Shown here: positions 39,300 to 48,965 of the stretch, piece after piece
Numbering within the stretch: position 1 is the first letter of the stretch
Layout: the number at the start of each line of letters is the position of its first letter
Assembly (NCBI GenBank): GCA_947586255.1
Contig: CANPXP010000007.1
Coordinates: forward strand, 1-64,000
Source: an uncultured Lachnospiraceae bacterium
GTDB lineage: Bacteria; Bacillota; Clostridia; Lachnospirales; Lachnospiraceae
Direction of reading: 5' to 3'
Length of the DNA: 64,000 nt
The notes under the pieces: generated by a model
Seen by the model: only the letters and a program-made list of their open reading frames with translations
Told to the model about the DNA's origin: nothing
Database searches by the model: none
Made by a program: the position numbers and the translations under genes

Positions 39300-39383
39300 C
39301 GTTGCCGTGTTGTATTCCGGCGCGCTTTGTGATAAGATAAGCGAACACGCCGGCTGATCCGGCGCGGAGGGAGCAGGAGAAAT

Positions 39384-40772
39384 ATGAACAGGACGCTGCA
39401 CAAATTTATCGGGGACCGCGCTTTCTACAAAATGGTGCTGACGATCGCCGTCCCCATCATGATACAGAATGGCATCACGAATTTCGTGAGTCTGCTCGAC
39501 AATATTATGATCGGGCGTGTCGGCACGGAACCCATGTCCGGCGTCGCCATCGTCAATCAGCTTCTCTTTGTCTACAATCTCTGTCTGTTCGGCGGCGTGT
39601 CGGGCGCGGGCATTTTCACCGCGCAGTATTTCGGGCAGAAGAACGACGAGGGCGTCCGCCGCACGGTGCGCATGAAGCTGTGGATCGTCGCGGCGATCAC
39701 TCTGGCGACGACGGCGCTTCTTCTCGCGGCGGGAAATGAGCTGATTGCCCTGTATCTCAGGGGAGAGGGAACGGCCGAGAGCGCCGCGGCGACGCTTCTG
39801 TACGGCAGACAGTATCTGCTGATCATGCTGCTCGGTCTGCCGCCCTTTATGATGGTGCAGGTCTACTCCAGCACGCTGCGGGAATGCGGGCGGACGATTC
39901 TGCCGATGCTTGCCGGCATCGTGGCCGTGTTCGTGAATCTGGTGCTGAATTACATTCTGATCTACGGCAAATTCGGCGCGCCGGCGCTGGGAGTGGCGGG
40001 CGCGGCCATCGCCACGATCCTGTCCCGCTATGTGGAGGCGGCGATCGTGCTTGTCCACACGCACAGGCATAAAGAACAAAACCCGTTCGCCGAGGGACTC
40101 TATACAACGCTGAGAGTGCCGCTTGACCTGACGGGCAGAATCATCACAAAAGGGCTTCCGCTCCTTCTGAACGAGACATTATGGGCAGCCGGCGTGGCGA
40201 TGCTGACACAGTGCTATTCCGTGCGCGGCCTGCATGTGATCGCGGCGCAGAACATCTCCAATACCATCAACAACGTGTTCAACATCGTCTTCATCGCGCT
40301 GGGGGACTCTGTGGCGATTGTGGTCGGACAGCTTCTCGGCGCGGGCAGGATGAAGGAGGCCAGGGAGGCCGACAACCGGATGATCGCCTTCTCGGTCATG
40401 TGCTGCGTGCTCGTCGCCGCCGTCATGTTCCTGCTGGCGCCGTTCTTTCCGATGCTCTACAACACCGAGGAGGAGGTGCGCAGGCTCGCCGGGGAGTTCA
40501 TCATGATCACGGCGGTCTTCATGCCGCAGAACGCTTTCCTGCACGCGGCGTATTTCACCCTGCGCTCCGGCGGCCGGACGGTGGTCACCTTCCTGTTCGA
40601 CAGCGTGTTTATCTGGTGCGTCAGTGTGACGATCGCGTTCGTGTTAAGCCGGTTTACGGCGCTGCCGGTGACGGTTGTCTTTACCTTCGTCCAGTTGGGG
40701 GACATCATCAAGTGCGTGATCGGCTTCGCGCTGGTGAAGAAGGGCGTGTGGCTGAGAAATATTGTGGCGTAG
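39384..40772 (+). CDS. MATE family efflux transporter
   Basis: MVLTIAVPIMIQNGITNFVSLLDNIMIGRVGTEPMSGVAIVNQL. Confidence 0.94.
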   Translation: MNRTLHKFIGDRAFYKMVLTIAVPIMIQNGITNFVSLLDNIMIGRVGTEPMSGVAIVNQLLFVYNLCLFGGVSGAGIFTAQYFGQKNDEGVRRTVRMKLWIVAAITLATTALLLAAGNELIALYLRGEGTAESAAATLLYGRQYLLIMLLGLPPFMMVQVYSSTLRECGRTILPMLAGIVAVFVNLVLNYILIYGKFGAPALGVAGAAIATILSRYVEAAIVLVHTHRHKEQNPFAEGLYTTLRVPLDLTGRIITKGLPLLLNETLWAAGVAMLTQCYSVRGLHVIAAQNISNTINNVFNIVFIALGDSVAIVVGQLLGAGRMKEAREADNRMIAFSVMCCVLVAAVMFLLAPFFPMLYNTEEEVRRLAGEFIMITAVFMPQNAFLHAAYFTLRSGGRTVVTFLFDSVFIWCVSVTIAFVLSRFTALPVTVVFTFVQLGDIIKCVIGFALVKKGVWLRNIVA

Positions 40773-40780
40773 GCGGGCGC

Positions 40781-42616
40781 TCAGTCGGCCTGCCGGATTC
40801 CGGAGATGTCGGCGTCGATCGCCAGAGAGTAGTTGGTGTAGTAGACCACGAAGCCCGGCTTCGCGCCGTTCGGTTTTTTCACGTTCTTGCGCCTGAGATA
40901 GTCGATCTCCACTTTCTCCTGTTCGCGGCCTTTGGAATAGTAGGCGGCGAGGCGCGCGGCCTCCTCGAAGGTGCGGTCGGGCAGTTCCCGGCCCTCGGTC
41001 TTGACGACCACGTGGGAGCTGGGAATTTTTTTGGCGTGAAACCACCAGTCGTTCCCGTTGGCGAACTTAAAGGTCAGCTCGTCGTTCTGATAGTTGTTCT
41101 TTCCCACATACATGTGAAAACCGTCGCTGCTGATGTAGTGAAAGGGTCTGCTGGTGACGCGGACCTTCTTTGCGCCGCCTTTCCGGCGGATATAGCCGCT
41201 CTCGATCAGCTCCTCCCGGATCTGCACCAGGTCCTCCTCCTGCATGGCGATGTCGAGGGAGGTGAGGACGGATTCCAGGTGGGAGATCTCTTCTTTGACC
41301 TGAATGGTCAATTCGGAGAGCGCCTCGTAAGTGCGCTTCAGCTTTCCGTATTTGTCGAAATATTTCTTGGCGTTTTCCTGCGGTGTGAGCGTATCGTCCA
41401 GCGGGATCGTGACGGTCTCGCCGGTGTGGTAATCAAGGGCTTCCATGGATTTGGCGCCCGGCTCCACGCTGTAGCCGTAGGCGTTTAACAGCTCGCCGTA
41501 TACTCTGTATTTCTCGCGCTTTTCCGTGTCCTGCATCTGTCTCGTCTGCAGGTCGTATTTCTTGATGTTGCGCTCCAGGGCGGTCTGCACGATGCGCCGC
41601 AGATCGGCGGACTTCTGCCGGATGCGGATCACGGCGCTCTTCTGGGCGTAATACTGTTCCAGGAGCGCGCTGGCGGAAGGGCAGCGCCGGGAGTCCATAT
41701 CGGCGTAGAGCGTCAGGGGCAGTGAGGCGTACTCGACGGGCTCCGAGCCGTTGTAGACGATGGTGGGGGTGAAATTTCCGCGTACGATCTGCGCCGTCAT
41801 ATCGGTCAGCACGCCGAAGAGCGCGTGAAGCGTCTCCTCGTCCAGGGCGCCTGCGGGCATGTCGCCGTCTATGCCTGCGCGGTGGCAGATTTCCTGAGCG
41901 ATGACGGGTGACAGCCCCGTGTACGAGGTGTAGAGCGCCTTAAAAAGCGGCATGGGCTTCAGACGCAGCTGCGCGGACAGATCCTCGCAGGTGAGCGGCA
42001 CGCGGTCCTTCTCGTCCGTCAGGAAGGGCCGGGATGTGCCGGCGTCGGGAGCGGTCGCAACGGCGGCCGCCATGTCCGTGTAGGCCGCGCAGAAGCGCAA
42101 GGGATTTTCCTTGTCCTGGGTGTGCGGGATGAAATACGCCCGCCCCGGCAGTACCTCGCGCACGGAGCTGACCAGGCCGGAGATGTGCTTGATGCTGTCG
42201 ATGATTACGCCGCGGTCGTCGCAGAAGATGATGTTGCTGTGTTTGCCCATCACCTCCACGATCAGCTGCTTGCGGCACAGGTCGCCCAGCTCGTTCAGAT
42301 GTTCCAATTCCAGCCGGATGACGCGCTCCAGACCGGGCTGCGCAATGTCCGTGATCCGCGCGTTCTGCAGATGTTTGCGCAACAGCATACAGAAGCCCGG
42401 CGCTGTCTGCGGGCCGGCCTTGTTGGTCTCCGTCAGGTAGACCAGCGGGAGGGAGGCGTCAGCGGACAGCAGCAGCCTGTGCTGCGCGCCGTTGTTCCTG
42501 ACAGTGAGAAGCAGCTCGTCGCTCTCGGGCTGCGCGATCTTATAGATGCGTCCGCCGAGGAGCGTCTTTTGCAGTTCTTCTGTGATATTTGCGATTGTGA
42601 TGCCGTCGAGTGCCAT
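40781..42616 (-). CDS. rqcH: NFACT-family Rqc2/FbpA homolog (ribosome quality control, RqcH)
   Basis: MALDGITIANITEELQKTLLGGRIYKIAQPE; FHYISSDGFHMYVGKNNYQNDELTFKFANGNDWWFHAKKIPSSHVVVKTEG. Confidence 0.95.
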   Translation of the reverse strand: MALDGITIANITEELQKTLLGGRIYKIAQPESDELLLTVRNNGAQHRLLLSADASLPLVYLTETNKAGPQTAPGFCMLLRKHLQNARITDIAQPGLERVIRLELEHLNELGDLCRKQLIVEVMGKHSNIIFCDDRGVIIDSIKHISGLVSSVREVLPGRAYFIPHTQDKENPLRFCAAYTDMAAAVATAPDAGTSRPFLTDEKDRVPLTCEDLSAQLRLKPMPLFKALYTSYTGLSPVIAQEICHRAGIDGDMPAGALDEETLHALFGVLTDMTAQIVRGNFTPTIVYNGSEPVEYASLPLTLYADMDSRRCPSASALLEQYYAQKSAVIRIRQKSADLRRIVQTALERNIKKYDLQTRQMQDTEKREKYRVYGELLNAYGYSVEPGAKSMEALDYHTGETVTIPLDDTLTPQENAKKYFDKYGKLKRTYEALSELTIQVKEEISHLESVLTSLDIAMQEEDLVQIREELIESGYIRRKGGAKKVRVTSRPFHYISSDGFHMYVGKNNYQNDELTFKFANGNDWWFHAKKIPSSHVVVKTEGRELPDRTFEEAARLAAYYSKGREQEKVEIDYLRRKNVKKPNGAKPGFVVYYTNYSLAIDADISGIRQAD

Positions 42617-42661
42617 AGCTTTTTCGCGCTCCTTTTCTGGACCTGACGAAAACGCGAGAAA

Positions 42662-44311
42662 TTAGTCGTCAAGCGATTCCGGATATTTGTCAAGTAGCTC
42701 AAAATATTGGCTGATGTCGTCGAAGCCGTATACGATATAATTGTTGTCCCAATAAACAACATAAGTTTCTATTGTATCTGGCAGATGCGTTTGGGGAAGA
42801 TCCTCATTCTGATCAAACAGTAAAAAAATCTTTCCGGACGGCAGTGTCTCGTGACTGGTGGATTGTAGCCAGGTGCTGGGAGTAAGATGATTGTCTCCTT
42901 TTTCTACTGTCCACATCTCTATTCGACCGTCTGAAAGTTCTGTCATTATGTTGCTGTTCCAGAACGGGGCGATGCCCTGTGTATAATCGGTGTCTTTCAG
43001 CCATTCGGAGACTGCCAGAATGTTCGGGTCATTGGGTACTTCGACGAGCCGGCTGATCACTTGAGGATTCTGCATTGTCAGATAGCTGTTTACAAACAGC
43101 AAAATTCCAAGCCCGCCCAAAGTAAATACGCCATAATGTGGGTATCTTTTCTGGGGGGGGGCTATAGAAAGCATGATAAACAATGGTACGAACATAAAAG
43201 GCAGAAGAGGAACCCAGTAGCTTTCGTTATAAATCTTCACACCCGCGCAAATGACAAGATTTACCAGAAACGCCGCACAGATATACAGGAGCAACACCGC
43301 CGCGGGAACGTTTAAGGATTTCATATGGCGGATACAGTATATTGCCGAGAACAGAAGAACAGCGGCAAACAGAGGACACAGCAAATTGCAGATTCCTGCG
43401 GGACTGAATATCGGCACCTTTGGCTGCCAGCCGAAAAGAGACACCAGATCTCCTACGCAGGCAAGATAGGTGGGAAGATGAAAAAACTGCCAGCTTGATG
43501 CCGCAAGATCACTGAAGGAATAGTGTTTTGCCAGATAGGTTATATTGATCAGACAGCCTGCCCCAGAAGCGATACAGGAAAGTACAGACATAACAAATAC
43601 GGTGGCTGCCGGAAATGTGTCGGAGAGAAAGTTTTTTTTCAGCAGGATCAATGCGAAGCCTGCAGCCAGGAGCGGAACATAGCATATCATCAGCTGTCGG
43701 ATGCCGCCCAGCCCGGATAGAAAAGCGACGAGAAGCAAGAGAACAATACAGCCGTATTTGGAGATGGAACGCGATTTTTGTATACAGGTAACTATCATGC
43801 ACAATAAAGCCAGGGAAATGACAGAGAGGACAATGTGCGGCACATAATACGAGTTAAAAATGACGTTCCAGCCATACCACTGTCCGAACGGCGCAATTAT
43901 GGCAATGGCGGCCCAGAAAGCATATTTTTTCTGTCCGATTGCGCACATCAGCAGGATCATACTGCCGGCCAAAATAAGCAGAAAAATGGCGACTGAGACA
44001 AGTCTGGCCCAATGCCAGTTGTGCGGGAAAAGAGCAAGGCCAATGCGATAAATTAACTGTGTATTGAGAACTCTGAGCTCAGAGGAGTAGAACCAGTTTT
44101 CGGAGAGTAGAAAAGCGTGTTCGCGATTCAGTTGCGCCGCCAGTACCATCTCTGAGGAAGCGTCGCTGTTCAGCAGACTGAGGCCCGATGCGAGCATGTA
44201 GCGGAGAATCAGGAGATACATCAGTACGAAAGCGGGTATGGAGGACAGGAAGCAGAGCCGGTCGACGTCGCAGGATAGTATGCGCTTTTTTAAGTTGTCA
44301 CGTGAGAACAT
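42662..44311 (-). CDS. Polytopic membrane protein of unknown function (glycosyltransferase/GtrII-like topology), visibly lower GC than neighbours
   Basis: About 550 aa with many TM segments; start ATG 44311 behind an AAAGGA RBS; contains a C9 homopolymer (G9 on + strand at 43153-43161). Confidence 0.7.
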   Translation of the reverse strand: MFSRDNLKKRILSCDVDRLCFLSSIPAFVLMYLLILRYMLASGLSLLNSDASSEMVLAAQLNREHAFLLSENWFYSSELRVLNTQLIYRIGLALFPHNWHWARLVSVAIFLLILAGSMILLMCAIGQKKYAFWAAIAIIAPFGQWYGWNVIFNSYYVPHIVLSVISLALLCMIVTCIQKSRSISKYGCIVLLLLVAFLSGLGGIRQLMICYVPLLAAGFALILLKKNFLSDTFPAATVFVMSVLSCIASGAGCLINITYLAKHYSFSDLAASSWQFFHLPTYLACVGDLVSLFGWQPKVPIFSPAGICNLLCPLFAAVLLFSAIYCIRHMKSLNVPAAVLLLYICAAFLVNLVICAGVKIYNESYWVPLLPFMFVPLFIMLSIAPPQKRYPHYGVFTLGGLGILLFVNSYLTMQNPQVISRLVEVPNDPNILAVSEWLKDTDYTQGIAPFWNSNIMTELSDGRIEMWTVEKGDNHLTPSTWLQSTSHETLPSGKIFLLFDQNEDLPQTHLPDTIETYVVYWDNNYIVYGFDDISQYFELLDKYPESLDD

Positions 44312-44498
44312 ATCTTGAAATCCTTTCTGATTGGTCTTTGATACAAGTTCCATTATTTCATACTCATTCTGAAAACTCAAGATTCAAGATGCAACTTTCT
44401 TGATTGACTACTTCCGACAATTATTCTATAATAAAATCTGTACGCACAGGTTGAGCGGCGCAGGCGGCTTACCGCACGAGAAAGGCGAGGATACGATT

Positions 44499-45410
44499 AT
44501 GTCAGCAACCGTACTTCTGAAGAATGAATCCGGCGTGAGGAGCATGACCGGCTTCGGCAGATCCGAGATCGCGAGGGATAACCGGAAGATCACCGTGGAG
44601 ATCAAATCGGTGAATCACAGATATCTTGACCTCAACATCAAGATGCCCAAGAAGCTGAATTTCTTCGAGGCCGCGATCAGGAGTGAGCTGCAGGACTGTA
44701 TTAAGCGGGGCAAGGTGGACGTCTTCATCACTTATGAGGACTTCACGGAGTCCAATGTGTGCGTGAAGTACAACAAGAATCTGGCGGCGGAGTACATGAA
44801 ATATCTGGCGCAGATGGCGGAGGACTTCGGGCTGGATAACGATGTCCGCGTGTCGACGTTGTCGAGGTATCCGGAAGTACTCTGCATGGAGGAGCAGAGC
44901 ACGGACGAGGAAGAGCTGTGGGCGTTCCTCGAGGAGGCCATCAGAGCGGCGGTCCGGCAGTTTGTCGAGACGAGGGCGCGGGAGGGAGAGAACCTGAAGG
45001 CGGACTTGACCGGCAAGCTGGACGGTATGCTGGAGCACGTCGATTATATCACGCAGCGCTCCCCGCAGATCATTGCGGAGTACAGGCAGAAGCTGGAGGA
45101 TAAAGTCAGGGAGCTGCTCGATGACGCGCAGGTGGACGAGGCCAGGCTGCTGACGGAGGTCACGCTCTTCGCGGACAAGGTGTGCGTGGACGAGGAGCTG
45201 GTCCGTCTCAGAAGTCATATCGAGGCTGTCAGGGAAAACCTTGTAAAGGGCGGCAGCGTCGGGCGCAAGCTGGACTTCATCGCGCAGGAGATGAACCGCG
45301 AGGCGAACACCATTCTGTCCAAGGCGAACGATCTGGAGATTTCCAACCGCGCCATCGAGCTCAAGACGGAGATCGAGAAGGTCCGCGAGCAGATTCAGAA
45401 TATTGAGTAG
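44499..45410 (+). CDS. yicC: YicC family endoribonuclease-type protein
   Basis: VRSMTGFGRSEI...ITVEIKSVNHRYLDLNIKMPK; C-terminal DFIAQEMNREANTILSKAND. Confidence 0.95.
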   Translation: MSATVLLKNESGVRSMTGFGRSEIARDNRKITVEIKSVNHRYLDLNIKMPKKLNFFEAAIRSELQDCIKRGKVDVFITYEDFTESNVCVKYNKNLAAEYMKYLAQMAEDFGLDNDVRVSTLSRYPEVLCMEEQSTDEEELWAFLEEAIRAAVRQFVETRAREGENLKADLTGKLDGMLEHVDYITQRSPQIIAEYRQKLEDKVRELLDDAQVDEARLLTEVTLFADKVCVDEELVRLRSHIEAVRENLVKGGSVGRKLDFIAQEMNREANTILSKANDLEISNRAIELKTEIEKVREQIQNIE

Positions 45411-45443
45411 GAGGCGCTGCCGGGGAGGAGAGACGGCCGGAAG

Positions 45444-45704
45444 ATGGGAAGACTGATTCATATAGGATTCGGCAATGTGGTAAATACGAGCAAGATCATC
45501 GCCATCGTGAGTCCGGATTCCGCGCCCGTGAAGCGTATGGTGCAGAAGGCGAAGGAGACGGGCATGGCGATCGACGCAACCCAGGGGCGCAGGACGAAAG
45601 CGGTGCTGGTGATGGAGAATAGCCAGATTGTGCTGTCGGCACTGCTGCCGGAAACGATTTCAGGGAGAGCCCAAGCGGAGGACACAGACACGGATGAGAC
45701 GTAA
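45444..45704 (+). CDS. remA: DUF370/RemA-like regulator
   Basis: IHIGFGNVVNTSKIIAIVSPDSAPVKRMVQKAKETGMAIDATQGRRTKAVLVMENSQIVLSAL. Confidence 0.93.
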   Translation: MGRLIHIGFGNVVNTSKIIAIVSPDSAPVKRMVQKAKETGMAIDATQGRRTKAVLVMENSQIVLSALLPETISGRAQAEDTDTDET

Positions 45705-46317
45705 AGGTATTTTGATAGTGATTTCCGGATTTTCGGGAGCGGGCAAGGGTACGCTGATCAAGCGGTTGACGGCGGAGTATGACGGCTATGCGCTGTCCGT
45801 GTCCGCCACCACCAGGCAGCCACGGCCGGGCGAGGAGGACGGCAGGGAGTACTTTTTCCTGCAGAAGGAGCAGTTCGAGCAGAAGATTAAGGAGAACGGG
45901 CTGATCGAGTATGCCTGCTACTGCGACAACTACTACGGCACGCCGAGGGACTACGTGGAGAGCCGGCTGGCCGAGGGCAGGGACGTGATCCTGGAGATCG
46001 AGATACAGGGCGCGCGGAAAATCAAGGAACAGTACAGCGACGCGCTGTTGCTCTTCGTGATGCCGCCGAGCGCCGCGGAGCTTCGACACAGGCTGGTCGG
46101 CAGAGGCACGGAGAGCGGGGAAGTCATCGAGAAGAGGATGAAGCGCGCCGCCGGGGAAGCGGAAGGAATAGAGGAATACGAGTATATTGTGGTGAACGAT
46201 GACCTGGAGACCTGTGTGCGGCAGCTTCACGAGATTATTACGGCTGCTCACAACACACCCCAGAGGAACCGGGAATTTATAGAAAATATCAGAACAGAAT
46301 TGGAAGGAGAAAAATAA
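45694..46317 (+). CDS. gmk: Guanylate kinase
   Basis: GILIVISGFSGAGKGTLIKRL; SVSATTRQPRPGEEDGREYFFL. Confidence 0.96.
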   Translation: MRRKGILIVISGFSGAGKGTLIKRLTAEYDGYALSVSATTRQPRPGEEDGREYFFLQKEQFEQKIKENGLIEYACYCDNYYGTPRDYVESRLAEGRDVILEIEIQGARKIKEQYSDALLLFVMPPSAAELRHRLVGRGTESGEVIEKRMKRAAGEAEGIEEYEYIVVNDDLETCVRQLHEIITAAHNTPQRNREFIENIRTELEGEK

Positions 46318-46631
46318 TGTTACATCCATCTTATGCAGACCTGATCAGCGTGGTAAACAGCAGCGTGGAGGAGGGCGAGGATCCTGTGGTAAACAGCAGA
46401 TATTCCATCGTGATGGCCACGGCCAAGCGGGCGAGACAGATTATCGCCGGCGATAAAGGGCTGGTGGAGAGCAAAGGCGGGAAGCCTCTCTCCGTCGCGG
46501 TCGAGGAGCTGAACCAAGGCAAGATCAGAATCCTGAGCGAGGAGGAAGCGGAGGAAGCGGAAGCGGCGGCAGAGGCGGAAGAACAGGCGGAAGAAGAGAA
46601 AGAGGAGAAGAAAAATGAAGAGTGCGATTAA
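46317..46631 (+). CDS. rpoZ: RNA polymerase omega subunit with acidic C-terminal tail
   Basis: MLHPSYADLISVVNS...NSRYSIVMATAKRARQIIAG...KPLSVAVEELNQGKI. Confidence 0.94.
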   Translation: MLHPSYADLISVVNSSVEEGEDPVVNSRYSIVMATAKRARQIIAGDKGLVESKGGKPLSVAVEELNQGKIRILSEEEAEEAEAAAEAEEQAEEEKEEKKNEECD

Positions 46632-47625
46632 GGCTGTAAGCGAGAGAAAAAACCTGTCCGTTGAAGAGGCGGCCAGAGTGATGGAGATCATGCTGAGTGG
46701 CGAGGCGACGCAGGCGCAGATCGGCGCGTATCTGACCGCGCTCCGCATGAAGGGGGAAACGATTGACGAGATTATAGGCAGCGCCAGCGTCCTGAAGGAG
46801 AAGGCGGCGCATATTCACCCCAACCTGCCGATGTATATCGATTTCGTGGGAACGGGCGGAGATTACGCTTACACATTTAATATCTCGACGACGTCGGCTT
46901 TTGTGGTGGCGGCAGCGGGACTTCCCGTGGCAAAGCATGGCAACCGGGCAATCTCTTCCAAGTCCGGCGCGGGCGATGTACTGGAGGCGCTGGGCGTCAA
47001 TATTACGCCCGACATCGACGTGGTGGAAAAGTGCGTGGAGGAGGTCGGGATCGGCTTTATGTTCGCGCCTGCCTTCAACCAGTCCATGAAATATGTGGGT
47101 CAGGCTCGCAGCGAGATGGGAATACGTTCTATCTTTAATATATTGGGGCCCATGGCGAACCCTTCCGGCGCGAAATGTATGCTGATCGGTGTGTACGATC
47201 AGGCGCTGTGTGAGCCGATCGCGACGGCGCTGATGCACCTCGGCGTGGAGACCGGCATGGTGGTATCGGGCGCGAACGGCATGGATGAGATTTCCACGGT
47301 CAGCGAGACGACGATTGCGGAGATAAAGGACGACGTGGTCACCGTCTATACAATCACTCCCGAGCAGTTCGGCTTAAAGCGCGCGTCGGCCGAGGATATC
47401 ACGGGCGGTGACGGCGAGACGAACGCCGCGATCACCAAGGCCATTCTGAGCGGCGAGGACAGAGGGGCGAAGCGCGATATCGTGCTCCTGAACGCGGGAG
47501 CCGCGCTCTACGCGGGCAAGATCGTCCCCTCCATCGAGGAAGGCATGAAGCTTGCCGCCGAGACGATCGACTCCGGCAAGGCGATGGAGACGCTGAACAG
47601 GCTGGTGGAGTATTCTAACCAATGA
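46615..47625 (+). CDS. trpD: TrpD-like (anthranilate) phosphoribosyltransferase outside a trp operon
   Basis: DFVGTGGDYAYTFNISTTSAFVVAAAGLPVAKHGNRAISSKSGAGDVLEALGVNI; GIRSIFNILGPMANP. Confidence 0.88.
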   Translation: MKSAIKAVSERKNLSVEEAARVMEIMLSGEATQAQIGAYLTALRMKGETIDEIIGSASVLKEKAAHIHPNLPMYIDFVGTGGDYAYTFNISTTSAFVVAAAGLPVAKHGNRAISSKSGAGDVLEALGVNITPDIDVVEKCVEEVGIGFMFAPAFNQSMKYVGQARSEMGIRSIFNILGPMANPSGAKCMLIGVYDQALCEPIATALMHLGVETGMVVSGANGMDEISTVSETTIAEIKDDVVTVYTITPEQFGLKRASAEDITGGDGETNAAITKAILSGEDRGAKRDIVLLNAGAALYAGKIVPSIEEGMKLAAETIDSGKAMETLNRLVEYSNQ

Positions 47626-48965
47626 TGAAAAAGATCATGCTTGTATCCCTGGGCTGTGACAAGAATCTGGTGGATTCCGAGATGATGCTGGGACTGCTTG
47701 CGGGGCGGGGATACGAATTTACCGACGACGAGCGGGAAGCGGACGCCGTGGTCATCAATACGTGCTGTTTTATCGGGGACGCCAAGGAGGAGAGCATCAA
47801 CACGATTCTGGAGATGGCGGAGCTGAGAAAGAGCGGCGCGATTGAAGCACTGATCGTGACTGGCTGCCTGGCCGAGCGTTACCGGGAGGAGATTCAGGAG
47901 GAGATCCCGGAGGTGGACGCCCTGCTGGGGACGGCGGCGATCGACGAGGTGGCGGACGTCCTCGACGAGGCGTGCCGGGGCGAGGGGCGCAATCATTACA
48001 GAAGTCTCGGGGAGAAGCCGCTGACCGACGTGCGGCGCATTGTGACGACGGGCGGACACTTCGCCTATCTGAAAATCGCGGAGGGCTGCGACAGGCGCTG
48101 CACCTACTGCGTCATTCCGAAGGTGCGCGGCGGTTACCGCAGCGTGCCGATGGAAAATCTGGAAAAAGAAGCCCGCGCGCTGGCGGAGCAGGGCGTGCGG
48201 GAACTGATTCTCGTCGCCCAGGAGACGACGGTCTATGGGCGGGATCTCTACGGGCATAAGGCGCTTCCCGAGCTGCTGCTCAGACTGTGCAGAATAGACG
48301 GCCTTCACTGGATAAGGCTTTTGTACTGCTATCCCGAGGAGATCGATGACGACCTGATCCGGGTGATGCGCGACGAAAAGAAGATCTGTCATTATCTGGA
48401 TCTGCCGATACAGCATGCCTCCGACGCCATCCTGCGGCGAATGGGGCGGCAGACCGACAGAAGCCAGCTGCAGGCGGTCGTGGAGAAGCTGCGGCGCGAG
48501 ATCCCGGATATCTGCCTGCGCACGACGCTGATTACGGGTTTCCCCGGGGAGACAGAGGAAGATCACGAGCAGCTCATGGAGTTCGTTGACCGGATGGAAT
48601 TCGACAGACTCGGCGTCTTCACTTACTCTCAGGAGGAGGGCACGCCGGCGGCGGACATGCCGGATCAAATCCCGGAGGAAGTCAAGGAGGAGCGCCGGGC
48701 GCAGCTGATGGAGCTGCAGCAGGAGATCGCTTTCGAGGCGGCCGAGGACATGGTGGGGAGGCGCGCGGAAGTGATTGTCGAGGGCAGTATCGCGGGCGAG
48801 AGTATCTATGTCGCGCGCACATACAAGGATGCGCCGAATGTGGACGGCATGCTGTTTATCAATACGGAGAGAGAACTGATGACGGGCGATTTTGTCACGG
48901 TCAGAATCACCGCCGCCCACGAATATGATTTGATTGGAGAGCTGGAAGATGAATCTGCCGAATAA
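47622..48965 (+). CDS. rimO: Ribosomal protein S12 methylthiotransferase RimO
   Basis: VSLGCDKNLVDSEMMLGLL; radical-SAM CDRRCTYCVIPKVRGGYRS; TRAM-like C-terminus. Confidence 0.96.
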   Translation: MMKKIMLVSLGCDKNLVDSEMMLGLLAGRGYEFTDDEREADAVVINTCCFIGDAKEESINTILEMAELRKSGAIEALIVTGCLAERYREEIQEEIPEVDALLGTAAIDEVADVLDEACRGEGRNHYRSLGEKPLTDVRRIVTTGGHFAYLKIAEGCDRRCTYCVIPKVRGGYRSVPMENLEKEARALAEQGVRELILVAQETTVYGRDLYGHKALPELLLRLCRIDGLHWIRLLYCYPEEIDDDLIRVMRDEKKICHYLDLPIQHASDAILRRMGRQTDRSQLQAVVEKLRREIPDICLRTTLITGFPGETEEDHEQLMEFVDRMEFDRLGVFTYSQEEGTPAADMPDQIPEEVKEERRAQLMELQQEIAFEAAEDMVGRRAEVIVEGSIAGESIYVARTYKDAPNVDGMLFINTERELMTGDFVTVRITAAHEYDLIGELEDESAE

